DNA of 35,968 bases, taken from Egibacteraceae bacterium. Its GTDB lineage: Bacteria > Actinomycetota > Nitriliruptoria > Euzebyales > Egibacteraceae. The position numbers and the translations under genes were made by a program. Each line of letters starts with the position of its first letter. Position 1 is the first letter of the stretch. Shown here one piece after another: positions 24,842 to 32,541 of the stretch. Under the pieces are notes generated by a model. It was not told the origin of the DNA. It did not search any database and saw nothing but the letters and a program-made list of their open reading frames with translations. Location: the NCBI GenBank assembly GCA_030446745.1, contig JAUJMS010000012.1, positions 48,382 through 84,349 of the forward strand, read 5' to 3'.

Positions 24842-25474
24842 ATGATCCGCCACCCCGTCTTTGCCCGGGTGTACGACGCTCTGAGCCGGCGCATGGAGAA
24901 GCAGGGCGCCAGCAACCATCGGCGACGCTTGCTAGCAGACCTCCACGGCAGGGTGATTGAGGTAGGAGCCGGCAACGGCCTGAACTTTTCCTACTACCCC
25001 GACAGCGTCGACGAGGTCCTCGCCGTCGAACCGGAGCCGCGGTTGCGCTCCGCCGCCGTGCGCGCCGCGAAGTCCGCCGCGGTCAAGATCACCGTCGTCG
25101 ACGGCGTTGCCGACGCACTGCCTGCGGCCGGCGGCAGCTTCGACGCCGCGGTCGCGTCGCTGGTGCTGTGTTCGGTGCCGGACCAGTCGACCGCGCTCGC
25201 CGAGTTGCACCGAGTCGTGCGACCCGGCGGCGAGCTGCGCTTCTACGAGCACGTGCTTTCGGACCAACCGCGGCTGGCGTCAGTGCAGCGCGCGGTGGAT
25301 CACGTCTGGCCGTTTGTGGCCGGCGGATGCCACACCAGCCGCGCGACCGTGGCAGCCGTCGAAGAAGCGGGCTTCGTCATCGAGGACATCGCGGCCTTCT
25401 ACTTCCCCGAGACGCGTGTCCCCCTGCCGCCGGCGCCACACGTAATAGGCGTCGGGCGCAAGCCGGCGACCTGA
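24842..25474 (+). CDS. Class I SAM-dependent methyltransferase (UbiE-like)
   Basis: A 210-residue cytoplasmic enzyme. Motif I is RVIEVGAGNGLNFSYYP and motif II EVLAVEPEPRLRSAA. FDAAVASLVLCSVPD and RVVRPGGELRFYEHVLSD complete the fold, and TRATVAAVEEAGF-like SRATVAAVEEAGFVIEDIAA closes it. It resembles the METTL7/UbiE-like 'methyltransferase type 11' proteins. The substrate is unknown. A GGAAGAGGAACC ribosome site precedes the ATG. It follows the oxidase operon by 58 nt on the same strand and converges on the SHOCT gene with only 16 nt between stops. Confidence 0.88.
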   Translation: MIRHPVFARVYDALSRRMEKQGASNHRRRLLADLHGRVIEVGAGNGLNFSYYPDSVDEVLAVEPEPRLRSAAVRAAKSAAVKITVVDGVADALPAAGGSFDAAVASLVLCSVPDQSTALAELHRVVRPGGELRFYEHVLSDQPRLASVQRAVDHVWPFVAGGCHTSRATVAAVEEAGFVIEDIAAFYFPETRVPLPPAPHVIGVGRKPAT

Positions 25475-25490
25475 GACGACTCAAGGTGCG

Positions 25491-25736
25491 TCACACGGCG
25501 CTCAGGTCGTCGCGGCGCTGCAAGTACTCGTCCCGCGACAGGTCGCCGGCCGCATACCGCTCGTCGAGCCGCCGTCGGGCGGCGTCGACGGAACGCGGCG
25601 CGGACGCGTCGTTGTCGCGCATAGAGCGCACGAGCCAGACGGTTCCGACGACCGCGAGCACGATGAGTGCCATGGCGAGAAGGCCCCACAGGGCCACCCA
25701 CGCAGCCATGCCACCCATCATTCCTCCGTCCATCAT
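25491..25736 (-). CDS. SHOCT-domain membrane protein
   Basis: An 81-residue protein. A Met/Gly-rich start (MMDGGMMGGM) leads into one membrane span (AAWVALWGLLAMALIVLAVV) and ends in a SHOCT motif, ARRRLDERYAAGDLSRDEYL, a short helical hairpin found at the ends of many bacterial proteins and thought to mediate oligomerisation. Methionine-rich starts of this type are frequent in proteins near copper genes, but metal binding is only suggested. AGGGAGGA precedes the ATG. A 13-bp palindrome lies 31 nt upstream. Confidence 0.86.
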   Translation of the reverse strand: MMDGGMMGGMAAWVALWGLLAMALIVLAVVGTVWLVRSMRDNDASAPRSVDAARRRLDERYAAGDLSRDEYLQRRDDLSAV

Positions 25737-25766
25737 CGCGGTGTCCTCCCTGTTCCGGTTTATCTC

Positions 25767-25779
25767 CTACGCAGCGTAG
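25767..25779. promoter_or_regulatory. TAC...GTA dyad upstream of the SHOCT gene
   Basis: CTACGCAGCGTAG is a perfect palindrome around a central A, 31 nt before the SHOCT gene's ATG, where an operator would block transcription. It shares ACTACGCT on the minus strand with two other sites in this region. TAC/GTA dyads are the style of BlaI/MecI-family operators, and a damaged blaI lies at 32.2-32.5 kb. The link is inference. Confidence 0.5.
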
Positions 25780-25945
25780 TCGAAGCCTACCGCCACTCGC
25801 GGAGATGCACGACGCCGTCAAAGGCTCGACGGTAGGCGACGCCGCCGCCCCGAGTGAAGACCGGCGCACGCTGGACCCGCCATGACAGCCCGGCGGGCCG
25901 CCGACTCACCGTCGTCCGTGCATCGATCTGGCGTCCCGCGTCACT

Positions 25946-25956
25946 TCTACTACGCT
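25946..25956 (+). promoter_or_regulatory. Half-site TCTACTACGCT upstream of the TlpA-like gene
   Basis: The 11-mer TCTACTACGCT recurs exactly, on the other strand, at 29641-29651 upstream of the second CcdA-like gene. Here the right half is degenerate (GATCG instead of CGTAG). It lies 50 nt before the thioredoxin start. The rest of the 25780-26005 gap shows nothing convincing. Confidence 0.35.
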
Positions 25957-26005
25957 GGATCGTTGATTCAGCGGAGGGCGGAACCGCACCGCCAAGGGAG
26001 GGTAC

Positions 26006-26632
26006 GTGCAAGTCGACAAGCCGGTCGAAAAGGCGTCTCAGGACGTCACGGCGCCGGCGAGTCGGTCTCGTCGCACCCTCGTGGCCGGCTCAGCCACCGT
26101 CCTCGTCGTCCTCGTCGTCCTCGTCTCCGTCATCGTCACGACGGCCTCGACGACGCCGAAGTTCATTGAGACTCCTTCCCCGGAGCAGGGTCTCCGGCCG
26201 GTAAGCGGGGCTGCCGAGGATCCGCTGCCGCTGCGGACGCTGCCCGCATTCGGCGACGGGGAGGCCGTCGATCTAACGCGGTACCTCGGCGAGCCGCTCG
26301 TCGTGAACTTTTGGGCCACCTGGTGCGTCCCGTGCATCCGTGAGATGCCGATGCTGCGCGACACGTCGGAGAAGTTGGCCGGCCACGTGACCTTCCTCGG
26401 GATCAACGTCCAGGACAGCCCCAGCAAGGCGGAAGCGTTCCTGGCGGAGCTCGAGGTCGACTACGACCAGGCGGCCGACCCCGAGGGCGCGTACTTCCGC
26501 GCCTCCGGCGGATTCGGGATGCCGACGACGCTGCTGGTCGACGCGGACGGAACGGTGCGGTACCGCCACACCGGCGAGCTCGACGCCGACAGCCTGCGTG
26601 GCCTCATCGAGGATCACCTCGGCGTCTTCTGA
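26006..26632 (+). CDS. TlpA/ResA-like thiol-disulfide oxidoreductase
   Basis: A 208-residue membrane-anchored thioredoxin-fold protein. An N-terminal span (TLVAGSATVLVVLVVLVSVI) puts the catalytic domain outside. The active site is VVNFWATWCVPCIREMPML (C-x2-C), followed by FLGINVQDSP and the cis-Pro segment GMPTTLLVDADGTVRYRHTG. Family members reduce cytochrome c apoproteins or CuA cysteines, or act as DsbE. The GTG at 26006 is preceded by AAGGGAGGG. The CcdA-like gene follows after 68 nt, the usual electron donor for such thioredoxins. Confidence 0.92.
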   Translation: MQVDKPVEKASQDVTAPASRSRRTLVAGSATVLVVLVVLVSVIVTTASTTPKFIETPSPEQGLRPVSGAAEDPLPLRTLPAFGDGEAVDLTRYLGEPLVVNFWATWCVPCIREMPMLRDTSEKLAGHVTFLGINVQDSPSKAEAFLAELEVDYDQAADPEGAYFRASGGFGMPTTLLVDADGTVRYRHTGELDADSLRGLIEDHLGVF

Positions 26633-26651
26633 CCGTTGGTAGCCGCGCCAG

Positions 26652-26668
26652 TACTAACCGGTATAGTA
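26652..26668. promoter_or_regulatory. TACTA-N7-TAGTA dyad upstream of the CcdA-like gene
   Basis: TACTA and TAGTA flank 7 nt, 32 nt before the ATG at 26701. The right arm overlaps a TATAGT that could be the -10 hexamer, so binding would block RNA polymerase. The same 17-bp layout recurs at 29856-29872. Confidence 0.55.
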
Positions 26669-26700
26669 GCCCGTCCGCGCGTTCTCGGGAGCCAGGTGAG

Positions 26701-27624
26701 ATGGACAGCAGCCTCTTCGTCGGTGGATCCGTGATCGCGGCGGTCGTCGCAGGCACGATCGCGTTGTTCGCCCCGTGCTGCATCTCCGTGATGCTCCCCT
26801 CCTACTTTGCGAGTTCCTTCCAGAACCGCCGGCTGCTCACCGCCATGACGTTCCTGTTCGGTGCCGGTGTCGCCACGGTCATCCTGCCGATCGCGCTCGG
26901 CGCGTCGGCGCTGCGCCAGCTGTTCCTCCAGGAGCACACGGCGATCTACGTCGCAGGCGGGCTGCTCATGCTCGCGCTCGGCTCGTACACACTGCTCGGC
27001 GGCCGCATCAGCCTGCCGATGCCGGGACGCAGCGCGACGCGAAGCGGACCGATGGGCGTCTACGGCCTCGGCGTGTTCTCCGGCGTCGCGAGCGCCTGCT
27101 GTGCACCCGTGCTGGCCGGCGTCATCGCCCTGTCGGGCGTGGCATCGTCGTTCACGGTCGCTTTGGGGCTCGGAGCCGCCTACACGTTCGGGATGGTCGC
27201 GCCGCTGTTCGCCCTCGCCCTGTTGTGGGAGCGGCGCGACTGGGCGTCGAGCCGGTTGTTCCGCCCCCGCGTCTTCACCTACCGCATCGGGCCGATCGAC
27301 CGGACGATCACCGGCACGAGCCTGGCCTCCGGCGTGCTGCTCACGCTCATCGGCTCGGCGACGATCTGGCTCGGTGTGGGCGGCGAGGCAATGCCGGCGA
27401 CCAGCGACTCGCAGGCCGAGTTCGCGGTCCGTCTGCAAGCCATCGGCGCGGCGGTCACCAGAGCAGTCTCCTGGCTTCCGGCCTGGGTCGGAGCCCTCGT
27501 CGTGGCCGGCGTCGTCGCGGCCCTCGCGGTACGGGCGTACCGCCAAATCTCCCATCCACACGACGAGCAGGAGCGCAGCGAGCCCGCTGGCGCCTCGGAG
27601 GAACCCTATGAGCAGCATGTCTGA
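26701..27624 (+). CDS. CcdA/DsbD-like membrane electron carrier
   Basis: A 307-residue protein with about seven spans that passes reducing electrons from cytoplasmic thioredoxin across the membrane. The paired cysteines of this superfamily are visible in IALFAPCCISVMLPSYFASS (first half) and VASACCAPVLAGVIALSGVA (second half), each next to a proline as in CcdA. A long soluble tail (HPHDEQERSEPAGASEEP) ends it. It follows the TlpA-like gene and overlaps the redoxin gene by 17 nt. It is the intact partner of the two CcdA-like proteins here. Confidence 0.85.
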   Translation: MDSSLFVGGSVIAAVVAGTIALFAPCCISVMLPSYFASSFQNRRLLTAMTFLFGAGVATVILPIALGASALRQLFLQEHTAIYVAGGLLMLALGSYTLLGGRISLPMPGRSATRSGPMGVYGLGVFSGVASACCAPVLAGVIALSGVASSFTVALGLGAAYTFGMVAPLFALALLWERRDWASSRLFRPRVFTYRIGPIDRTITGTSLASGVLLTLIGSATIWLGVGGEAMPATSDSQAEFAVRLQAIGAAVTRAVSWLPAWVGALVVAGVVAALAVRAYRQISHPHDEQERSEPAGASEEPYEQHV

Positions 27625-28315
27625 CACGCGTGCCAAAGCCCGCCGACCGTCCGGGAACCGCGCGAAGTCCCGAAGCAGTCGGGGGTCAAGCGTGGCGCTA
27701 TGGACCGGCGTTGTGGTGCTCGCCGCCATCGCCGTACTCGCGGCGATCTTCGTCAGCAGCCAGTCGACCGCGCCGACGGCCACGGACGGCGGAGCCGCTG
27801 GAACCGACGGCCGCTATCCCTACGTCGTCGGGGATCCCGGGCCAGGCAACGAGGCGCCCGACTTCGCGCTGCCGGCGACCACCGGGGCGACCGTCAGCCT
27901 CGACGACTTCCGCGGCGAGTCAGTCCTGCTGTACTTCCAGGAGGGGCTGATGTGCCAGCCGTGCTGGGACCAGCTCAACGACATCGAGGCGCGACAGGAC
28001 GACTTTGCGGCGTTGGGGATCGATTCCGTGGTGACCATCACCAACGATCCGCTCGAGGCCCTGCAGCAGAAGCGCGAGCTGGAGGGCATCACCTCGCCGC
28101 TGCTGTCCGACCGCGACCTGGCGGTGTCCAAGACGTACGACACGCAGAAGTACGGGATGATGGGCGGGTCGACGAACGGACACAGCTTCATCCTCGTCGG
28201 CCCCGACGGCGAGATCCAGTGGCGCGCCGACTACGGCGGAGAACCCAAGTACACGATGTATCTCCCCGTCGACGTCCTGCTCGCCGACCTGCGAGCGGGG
28301 CTCGAGGATGCCTGA
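27608..28315 (+). CDS. Membrane-anchored redoxin (AhpC/TSA-like) with a CxxC site
   Basis: A 235-residue protein. One span (ALWTGVVVLAAIAVLAAIFV) follows a basic N-terminus. The exported domain begins GNEAPDFALPATTGATVSLD, the standard peroxiredoxin/redoxin opening, with SVLLYFQEGLMCQPCWDQL: the second residue pair makes a C-x2-C (CQPC) at the peroxidatic position. FILVGPDGEIQWRADYGG closes the fold. It may be a peroxidase or a thiol oxidoreductase taking electrons from the CcdA-like protein upstream. GGAGGA precedes the ATG at 27608; the second ATG at 27617 is also possible. Confidence 0.85.
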   Translation: MSSMSDTRAKARRPSGNRAKSRSSRGSSVALWTGVVVLAAIAVLAAIFVSSQSTAPTATDGGAAGTDGRYPYVVGDPGPGNEAPDFALPATTGATVSLDDFRGESVLLYFQEGLMCQPCWDQLNDIEARQDDFAALGIDSVVTITNDPLEALQQKRELEGITSPLLSDRDLAVSKTYDTQKYGMMGGSTNGHSFILVGPDGEIQWRADYGGEPKYTMYLPVDVLLADLRAGLEDA

Positions 28316-28580
28316 CCCCGTCGCAGTGGTCCTGCTCACCCAGGACCACTGCGCGTCCTGCGACGAGGCAAAGGACGTCTTGGACCGCGTGGCGCACGAC
28401 TTCTGCCTGACGATCGCGACGGGCGACCTCAACAGCGAGCGCGGTCAGAGGCTGGCGCTCGAAGGCGCCGTGATGTTTCCGCCAGGTCTCTTCCTCGACG
28501 GCAAGGCGTTCTCGTACGGCCGCCTGTCGGAGCGCAAGTTACGCCGAGAGCTGGCACGACGTGGCGTCGAAGCGCACTAG
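28308..28580 (+). CDS. Glutaredoxin-like protein
   Basis: A 90-residue protein with no signal peptide. The start VAVVLLTQDHCASCDEAKDV gives a thioredoxin-fold strand and a CASC active site, followed by FPPGLFLDGKAFSYGRLSER, in which the Pro before the strand is the cis-Pro position. It fits the small glutaredoxin/NrdH-like class and should act in the cytoplasm. The ATG overlaps the stop of the redoxin gene by 8 nt, so the two are coupled. Confidence 0.82.
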   Translation: MPDPVAVVLLTQDHCASCDEAKDVLDRVAHDFCLTIATGDLNSERGQRLALEGAVMFPPGLFLDGKAFSYGRLSERKLRRELARRGVEAH

Positions 28581-28806
28581 GGCTACCCCGGAGATGAACG
28601 TCGAGCGCCGACCACGGCGGCGGACGTGGCGGCAACGGCTGGGTGTCCCTCTGGCCGTGTTCGGCGCCGTCCTGTTCCTTGTGGGATACCTGGGGACGAC
28701 GACCGGCACGACGGTGCTGCCGTTCGACCGCCACCACGTCCTCACGCAGGTCGGTGGATTCTTGATCGGCTTCGTCGGGTTGAGCTGGATCGGAACGCGT
28801 CGCTGA
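28561..28806 (+). CDS. Small two-span membrane protein
   Basis: An 81-residue protein that begins inside the end of the glutaredoxin-like gene (GTG at 28561; an ATG at 28594 is the alternative and matches the compact basic start). Two spans are visible, GVPLAVFGAVLFLVGYLGTT and HVLTQVGGFLIGFVGLSWIG. No family is recognised. It ends the plus-strand operon that begins at 26006 or 26701 and converges on the second CcdA-like gene, with 57 nt between stops and no clear terminator. Confidence 0.65.
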   Translation: MASKRTRATPEMNVERRPRRRTWRQRLGVPLAVFGAVLFLVGYLGTTTGTTVLPFDRHHVLTQVGGFLIGFVGLSWIGTRR

Positions 28807-28863
28807 CGAGCGCGGTTCAGCCCCACCGTGCAAGGAAGACGCCACCCGCGTCGCCGTAGCCGA

Positions 28864-29601
28864 TCATGGCAGCAGCCCGCCGGGTTCTCCCGGCGCGACG
28901 GTCGTGACCTCTCCGCTGACCACGCGCCACACGTAGAACGCTGCGGCGAGCACCAAGAGGACGCCGACGAGCAGATCCAGGCGCGCCCAGCGGATCCGCG
29001 AGGTGCCCGTCGGCAGGAGCCGCGCTCCGATGCTCGCCGCGCCGAGCAGGACGACGGTGCGGCCGGCGACGAACGCGACCAAGACCAGTAGCGCTGTCGC
29101 CGGTGTGGCCACCAACGCCGTGGCCGACGCCAGGCCGACGACGACCGGACCGCAGGCCGGGCAACCGGCAACGCTGAATCCCAGGCCGTAAAGGAAGGCC
29201 TCCGACGCACCGAGCGGGATGCCCTGCGCCTGCCGGCACAGCGACGTGCGACGTGCCAGCAGTCGCACGCCGACGGCCCCGAGGACGGTGGCAGCGAGAA
29301 GGTGTAGCGCGACGGAGGCCCGGATCAACAGCACGGCGACGGCCGCTATGGAGTAGCCCGCTGCGGCGAGTACGCCGTCCATCCCTATGACGAAGGCGAG
29401 AACCGCAAGGGCGGCGCGATGCAGCGGCGTCCGCTCCCGCCGGCCGTCGTCGTCCAGTTGCCCCGGCGAGAGCGTCGCCATCACCGCAGGGATCGTGGGG
29501 AACGACACCGGGGACAGCGTCAGGACGACGCCGACGGCAAGACCCAGCAGCGGTGCGTAGCCCGCGCCGTCGGCGAGGCGTGCGATGAGCGCCTCGACCA
29601 T
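28864..29601 (-). CDS. Second CcdA/DsbD-like membrane protein lacking the first cysteine
   Basis: A 245-residue protein with six or seven spans. The second-half active site is intact (FSVAGCPACGPVVVGLASAT, CPAC). The first-half position reads LTLSPVSFPTIPAVMATLSP, where CcdA proteins usually have 'LSPC.LP..P'; Ser replaces Cys. One-sided electron transfer or metal transport instead of full thiol relay is therefore possible. Other cysteines: one in RRTSLCRQAQG. The ATG at 29601 has GAGGAGG. A TAC...GTA dyad lies 31-46 nt upstream. Confidence 0.78.
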   Translation of the reverse strand: MVEALIARLADGAGYAPLLGLAVGVVLTLSPVSFPTIPAVMATLSPGQLDDDGRRERTPLHRAALAVLAFVIGMDGVLAAAGYSIAAVAVLLIRASVALHLLAATVLGAVGVRLLARRTSLCRQAQGIPLGASEAFLYGLGFSVAGCPACGPVVVGLASATALVATPATALLVLVAFVAGRTVVLLGAASIGARLLPTGTSRIRWARLDLLVGVLLVLAAAFYVWRVVSGEVTTVAPGEPGGLLP

Positions 29602-29631
29602 GACCGAAGCACCTCCTCGCGTCAGTACGGT

Positions 29632-29647
29632 CTACGGTGAAGCGTAG
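29632..29647. promoter_or_regulatory. CTACG...CGTAG dyad upstream of the second CcdA-like gene
   Basis: CTACG and CGTAG flank 6 nt; on the minus strand it extends to TCTACTACGCT (29651-29641), identical to the half-site at 25946. It sits just upstream of the minus-strand gene starting at 29601. The remainder of the divergent 29602-29900 gap, apart from the next dyad, shows nothing recognisable. Confidence 0.5.
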
Positions 29648-29855
29648 TAGATGACGGGCCGACGCGGTAATCTGCGGCGAGCGCGCTCGTCGGCTCGTCG
29701 AGGCAGGCGCACGAGGGCAGCCGATGTGTCGTCGCAACCACGCGCAACCACGACGAGTGAATCTCGTCGTCCGAGCACCAGCGCGGCGACATCCCAGATC
29801 CGGCCCCGCGTCCCTCAAGTGGAAGCGAACGTGGCAGCAACTCCCGCGAGGGGTA

Positions 29856-29872
29856 TACTAGGCACCCTAGTA
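29856..29872. promoter_or_regulatory. TACTAGG-CAC-CCTAGTA dyad upstream of the DUF2933 gene
   Basis: A perfect 7-bp-arm inverted repeat 28 nt before the GTG at 29901, preceded by GGGTATAC. The layout TACTA-N7-TAGTA equals that at 26652. A BlaI/CopY-type operator is the leading guess; CsoR-type sites differ by G-tracts that are only partly present here. Confidence 0.6.
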
Positions 29873-29900
29873 CCTTACTGGCTCGACGAAGGATCGCCGC

Positions 29901-30257
29901 GTGAACATGCTGAAGATGTGTCTGAACTGGCGGGTCATGCTCGGGCTCGCCGCGGCGGGCCTGGCGGTGTTCGTGTTCGCGCCCGGGGCGTTCGCCGCGG
30001 CGCTGCCGCTGCTGTTCCTCGCGCTGTGCCCGCTGTCGATGGTCGTCATGATGATGATGATGGGCCGCGGCAACGGCGACACCGCCAACGCGCAGTCCGG
30101 CGGCGGGGAGGGCGAGCGCGTTGCGGTTACGCCGCCCGCTACGACACCGACCGAGCTCCAGGTGGAGCTCGACCACGTGCGGGCTCGACAGACGGCGTTG
30201 GCCGATCAACTCGAAGCGTTGCGGCGCGACGAGGCACAGCGGTCGACGCAGGCCTAG
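29901..30257 (+). CDS. DUF2933-like small membrane protein
   Basis: A 118-residue protein. MNMLKMCLNWRVMLGLAAAG and then AALPLLFLALCPLSMVVMMM give two spans with the Cys and Met-rich pattern of DUF2933 proteins, which occur in heavy-metal (often copper) gene clusters. The C-terminal third is a predicted coiled coil (LQVELDHVRARQTALADQLE). Function is not established. The GTG at 29901 has a weak GGA-containing ribosome site. Confidence 0.78.
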   Translation: MNMLKMCLNWRVMLGLAAAGLAVFVFAPGAFAAALPLLFLALCPLSMVVMMMMMGRGNGDTANAQSGGGEGERVAVTPPATTPTELQVELDHVRARQTALADQLEALRRDEAQRSTQA

Positions 30258-30292
30258 CCCGACGTGGCCGCCGATTTGTATCGCCGGCCGGG

Positions 30293-31331
30293 ATGAAGAG
30301 ACGACCGCGGGTCGTCTCAGCCCGCAGACGCGTGACGCAAGGGGCGCCGGCTGTTGCCAGTGCGGGTTGGTGGGTCGCGCGACACCGTCTGTCTCCCGCG
30401 GTGCGTGCATGGCGCCCGCCTCGGGGCGAGCACCGTCTCGCCGGCGAGCTCTCGACGCGCACGCTCGGCAGCGGTGAGACCACGACCGTCCTGCTGCACG
30501 GCCTTGCCACGTGTGGGGACAGCTTCGGCGGAGCGTGGGACCGGATCGCCGATGGGTCGTTTCTCGTCGTCCCCGATCTGCTGGGGTTCGGCCGCTCGAT
30601 GGACACCTCGCGCAGCGACTTCACGCTCGACGCGCACCTGCGCGCCCTCGATACGATGCTCGACGAGCTCGGCCGCGCCGACACACCCCTGACCGTCGTG
30701 GGTCACTCCATGGGGTCCGTGCTCGCCCTGCACTGGGCCGCCCACCGCGCGGACACCCAACGTGTCGTCGCCTTTTGCGGACCGCTGTACACGTCGCGAG
30801 ACGAGGCTGCACGGCACATCGCGAACATGGGCCTGCTCGAGAAGTTGTTCGCGCTCGAAAGCCCGCTCGCCAGACAGACCTGTGTCCTCATGTGCCGCTT
30901 CCGCGCCGTCGCCCAGTGGGTGTCGGTCGCGATCTCGCCCGAGTGGCCAGTCACCATCGCGCGCCGCGGCGTGTTGCATACCTGGCCGTCATATCTGGGC
31001 GGAATGAACGGGATCATCCAGAAGCCGGGATGGGCCGGCGCTCGCCGCGCTGAACGCCAGGAACGTGCCCGTCGTCCTGGCCGACGGTGCCACCGACCCC
31101 CGTTCCCCGTCCGCGAACGGCACGCCGCTGCTCGCGCGACGCTTCGCGTGCGTCGAGTCGGTGCAACATCCTGACGCAGGACACGACCTACCGGTTTCGT
31201 ATCCCGACTGGAGCACGCGCCTCGTCGTCGCGTCAGGGTGTCAGACCCGGTCCGACCTACGCGGGGATCGAGCAGAAATCGGCCCCAGCGACCGGTCCGA
31301 GCGCGTTCGCCGACTCGGCGCCAGTCCATAA
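30293..31331 (+). pseudogene. Alpha/beta hydrolase, frameshifted near the C-terminus
   Basis: The ATG at 30293 opens a clean alpha/beta-hydrolase: TTVLLHGLATCGDSFGGAWD (oxyanion strand), VPDLLGFGRSMDTS, and the nucleophile elbow LTVVGHSMGSVLALHWAAHR. At about 31040 the frame slips: the written frame becomes arginine-rich and stops at 31174. The +1 frame starts ALAALNARNVPVVLADGATD, carrying the acidic residue, then PDAGHDLPVSYPDWSTR, carrying the catalytic His. A one-base change would restore a full enzyme. The true stop is uncertain; the corrected frame runs to 31331 and overlaps the converging M56 gene. The substrate is unknown. Confidence 0.72.
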
Positions 31332-32171
31332 CAGCATCGCCGCCATCACCAGCACCATGACCGCCATGACCCAATGGTCGCGGCGCACTGGCGCCGGGTT
31401 CGGTGCCAGCAGCCTTTTGACCCGCCAAAGACACGCACCCGTGGCTCCCAGCCCCGCAGCCGGGAACGCCTCGAGCGCGAGGCGGCCCAGCGCCCTGCCC
31501 ACCGTTTCCCGGCCGTGCGCACGAACGGCTTCATCGTCGGCGAGCGCCTCGAGGTGGCGGCGCACACACTCGTAGAGGTCGTCGGCCGCCGGAAGGGGGC
31601 GCAGCGGCGCGACAAGCAGCGCCGCGGCTGCCGCGACGATCGTGTCGCCCGCGCGCATGCGCGCGTTCGTGCGCGAGCACGACCTCGCGCTCGCCTGAGG
31701 CCGCGTGCTGCCAAAACTCGCGGTCGACGAGCACCCGCGGCCGCAGCAGCCCGACGGTCACCGCGGGGGTGGACAGCCGCGGACCAGCAGGACGTCATCG
31801 CACCCGTCGAGGGGGTCACGCCGCTCGCGCAGGCCGGTGGACGAGTCCGCCCGATCGAAGGTGCTGGACGGACAGCGCGACGATGCCCCGTAGCGTGGGA
31901 ACGCAAGGACCCAGGCGAGCAGCGGCACGCCACGCCACCAGTCGAGCTGCCCGGCGAGTAGCTGCTGGAGAGCACGCCGCACGCTGTCCATGCGCTGCTT
32001 GACTCGTGGGCGGCGAACTGCACGGCGAGCGCGAACGACCCGAGCCACACGGACGCCGACGACAGCAGCAGCAGTGCGACGGCTCCGTGCGGCGCGCGAC
32101 CCTCGCGTTCTCGGCAGGGTCGCCACAAGACCAGGGCCACGCCTGAAACAAGCAAGCATGGCGCCGCCCAT
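31257..32171 (-). pseudogene. M56 family (BlaR1-like) metallopeptidase, multiply frameshifted
   Basis: On the minus strand the pieces of an M56 membrane peptidase appear in order but in different frames: LLVSGVALVLWRPCRERE and LLLLSSASVWLGSFALAVQF (first spans), QLLAGQLDWWRGVPLLAWVL, DDVLLVRGCPPP, then TVGLLRPRVLVDREFWQHAA and EREVVLAHERAHARGRHD (the zinc-binding HExxH), then IVAAAAALLVAPLRPLPAAD and a last span VMAVMVLVMAAMLLWTGAES. At least four single-base shifts are needed. No penicillin-binding sensor domain is present, so it is the short M56 type that pairs with BlaI regulators. The probable start ATG at 32171 overlaps the blaI stop (TGATG-like). Confidence 0.72.
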
Positions 32172-32541
32172 CACGAAGCGGCTCGGCTCGGCGAGCAGCC
32201 GCCGCAGGGCATCGGCATCCTCGCCCGGCAGGTCAGCGACAAAATGCAGCAGCGCGCGGACCGCCGATCGTCAGCGGTGTTGAGCACCTCGGACATCGTT
32301 GCGGCGGCAAAGGCTTCCCCGTGACATCGCACAGCGGTATACCCACGCACGGCCGAGGGCGACGTCGGCGCAGCAGCCTTCTCGTACAACCGATTCATGA
32401 CGGTCATGACCGTCGTGTACGCGAGCGGGTCCTCGATCTGCTCGAGCACCTCACGGACAGCGAGGAAGGCGTCGGGGTGGCGCCACGCCACGTCCATCAC
32501 CTTCGCCTCGAGCGGCCCAACGACAGGCTGTTTTGCGCCAT
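32171..32541 (-). pseudogene. BlaI/MecI/CopY-family repressor, multiply frameshifted
   Basis: The ATG at 32541 has AAGGGA upstream and starts MAQNSLSL. After a missing G at about 32512 comes GPLEAKVMDVAWRHPDAFLA, VREVLEQIEDPLAYTTVMTV and MNRLYEK, the winged helix of the BlaI family. Further shifts (near 32385, 32360 and 32325) interrupt the wing, where GRAWVY is readable in another frame. EAFAAATMSEVLN follows, and a last shift near 32262 moves the dimerisation end VRALLHFVADLPGEDADALR to a third frame. Such repressors are usually inactivated by proteolysis through a partner M56 peptidase, encoded next. About five indels in 370 bp is far above the surrounding density. Confidence 0.78.

Noticed and set aside
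25804-25884. Short plus-strand frame (26 codons) between the SHOCT and TlpA-like genes
   Set aside because: No ribosome site, no recognisable feature, and it lies in a divergent regulatory gap.
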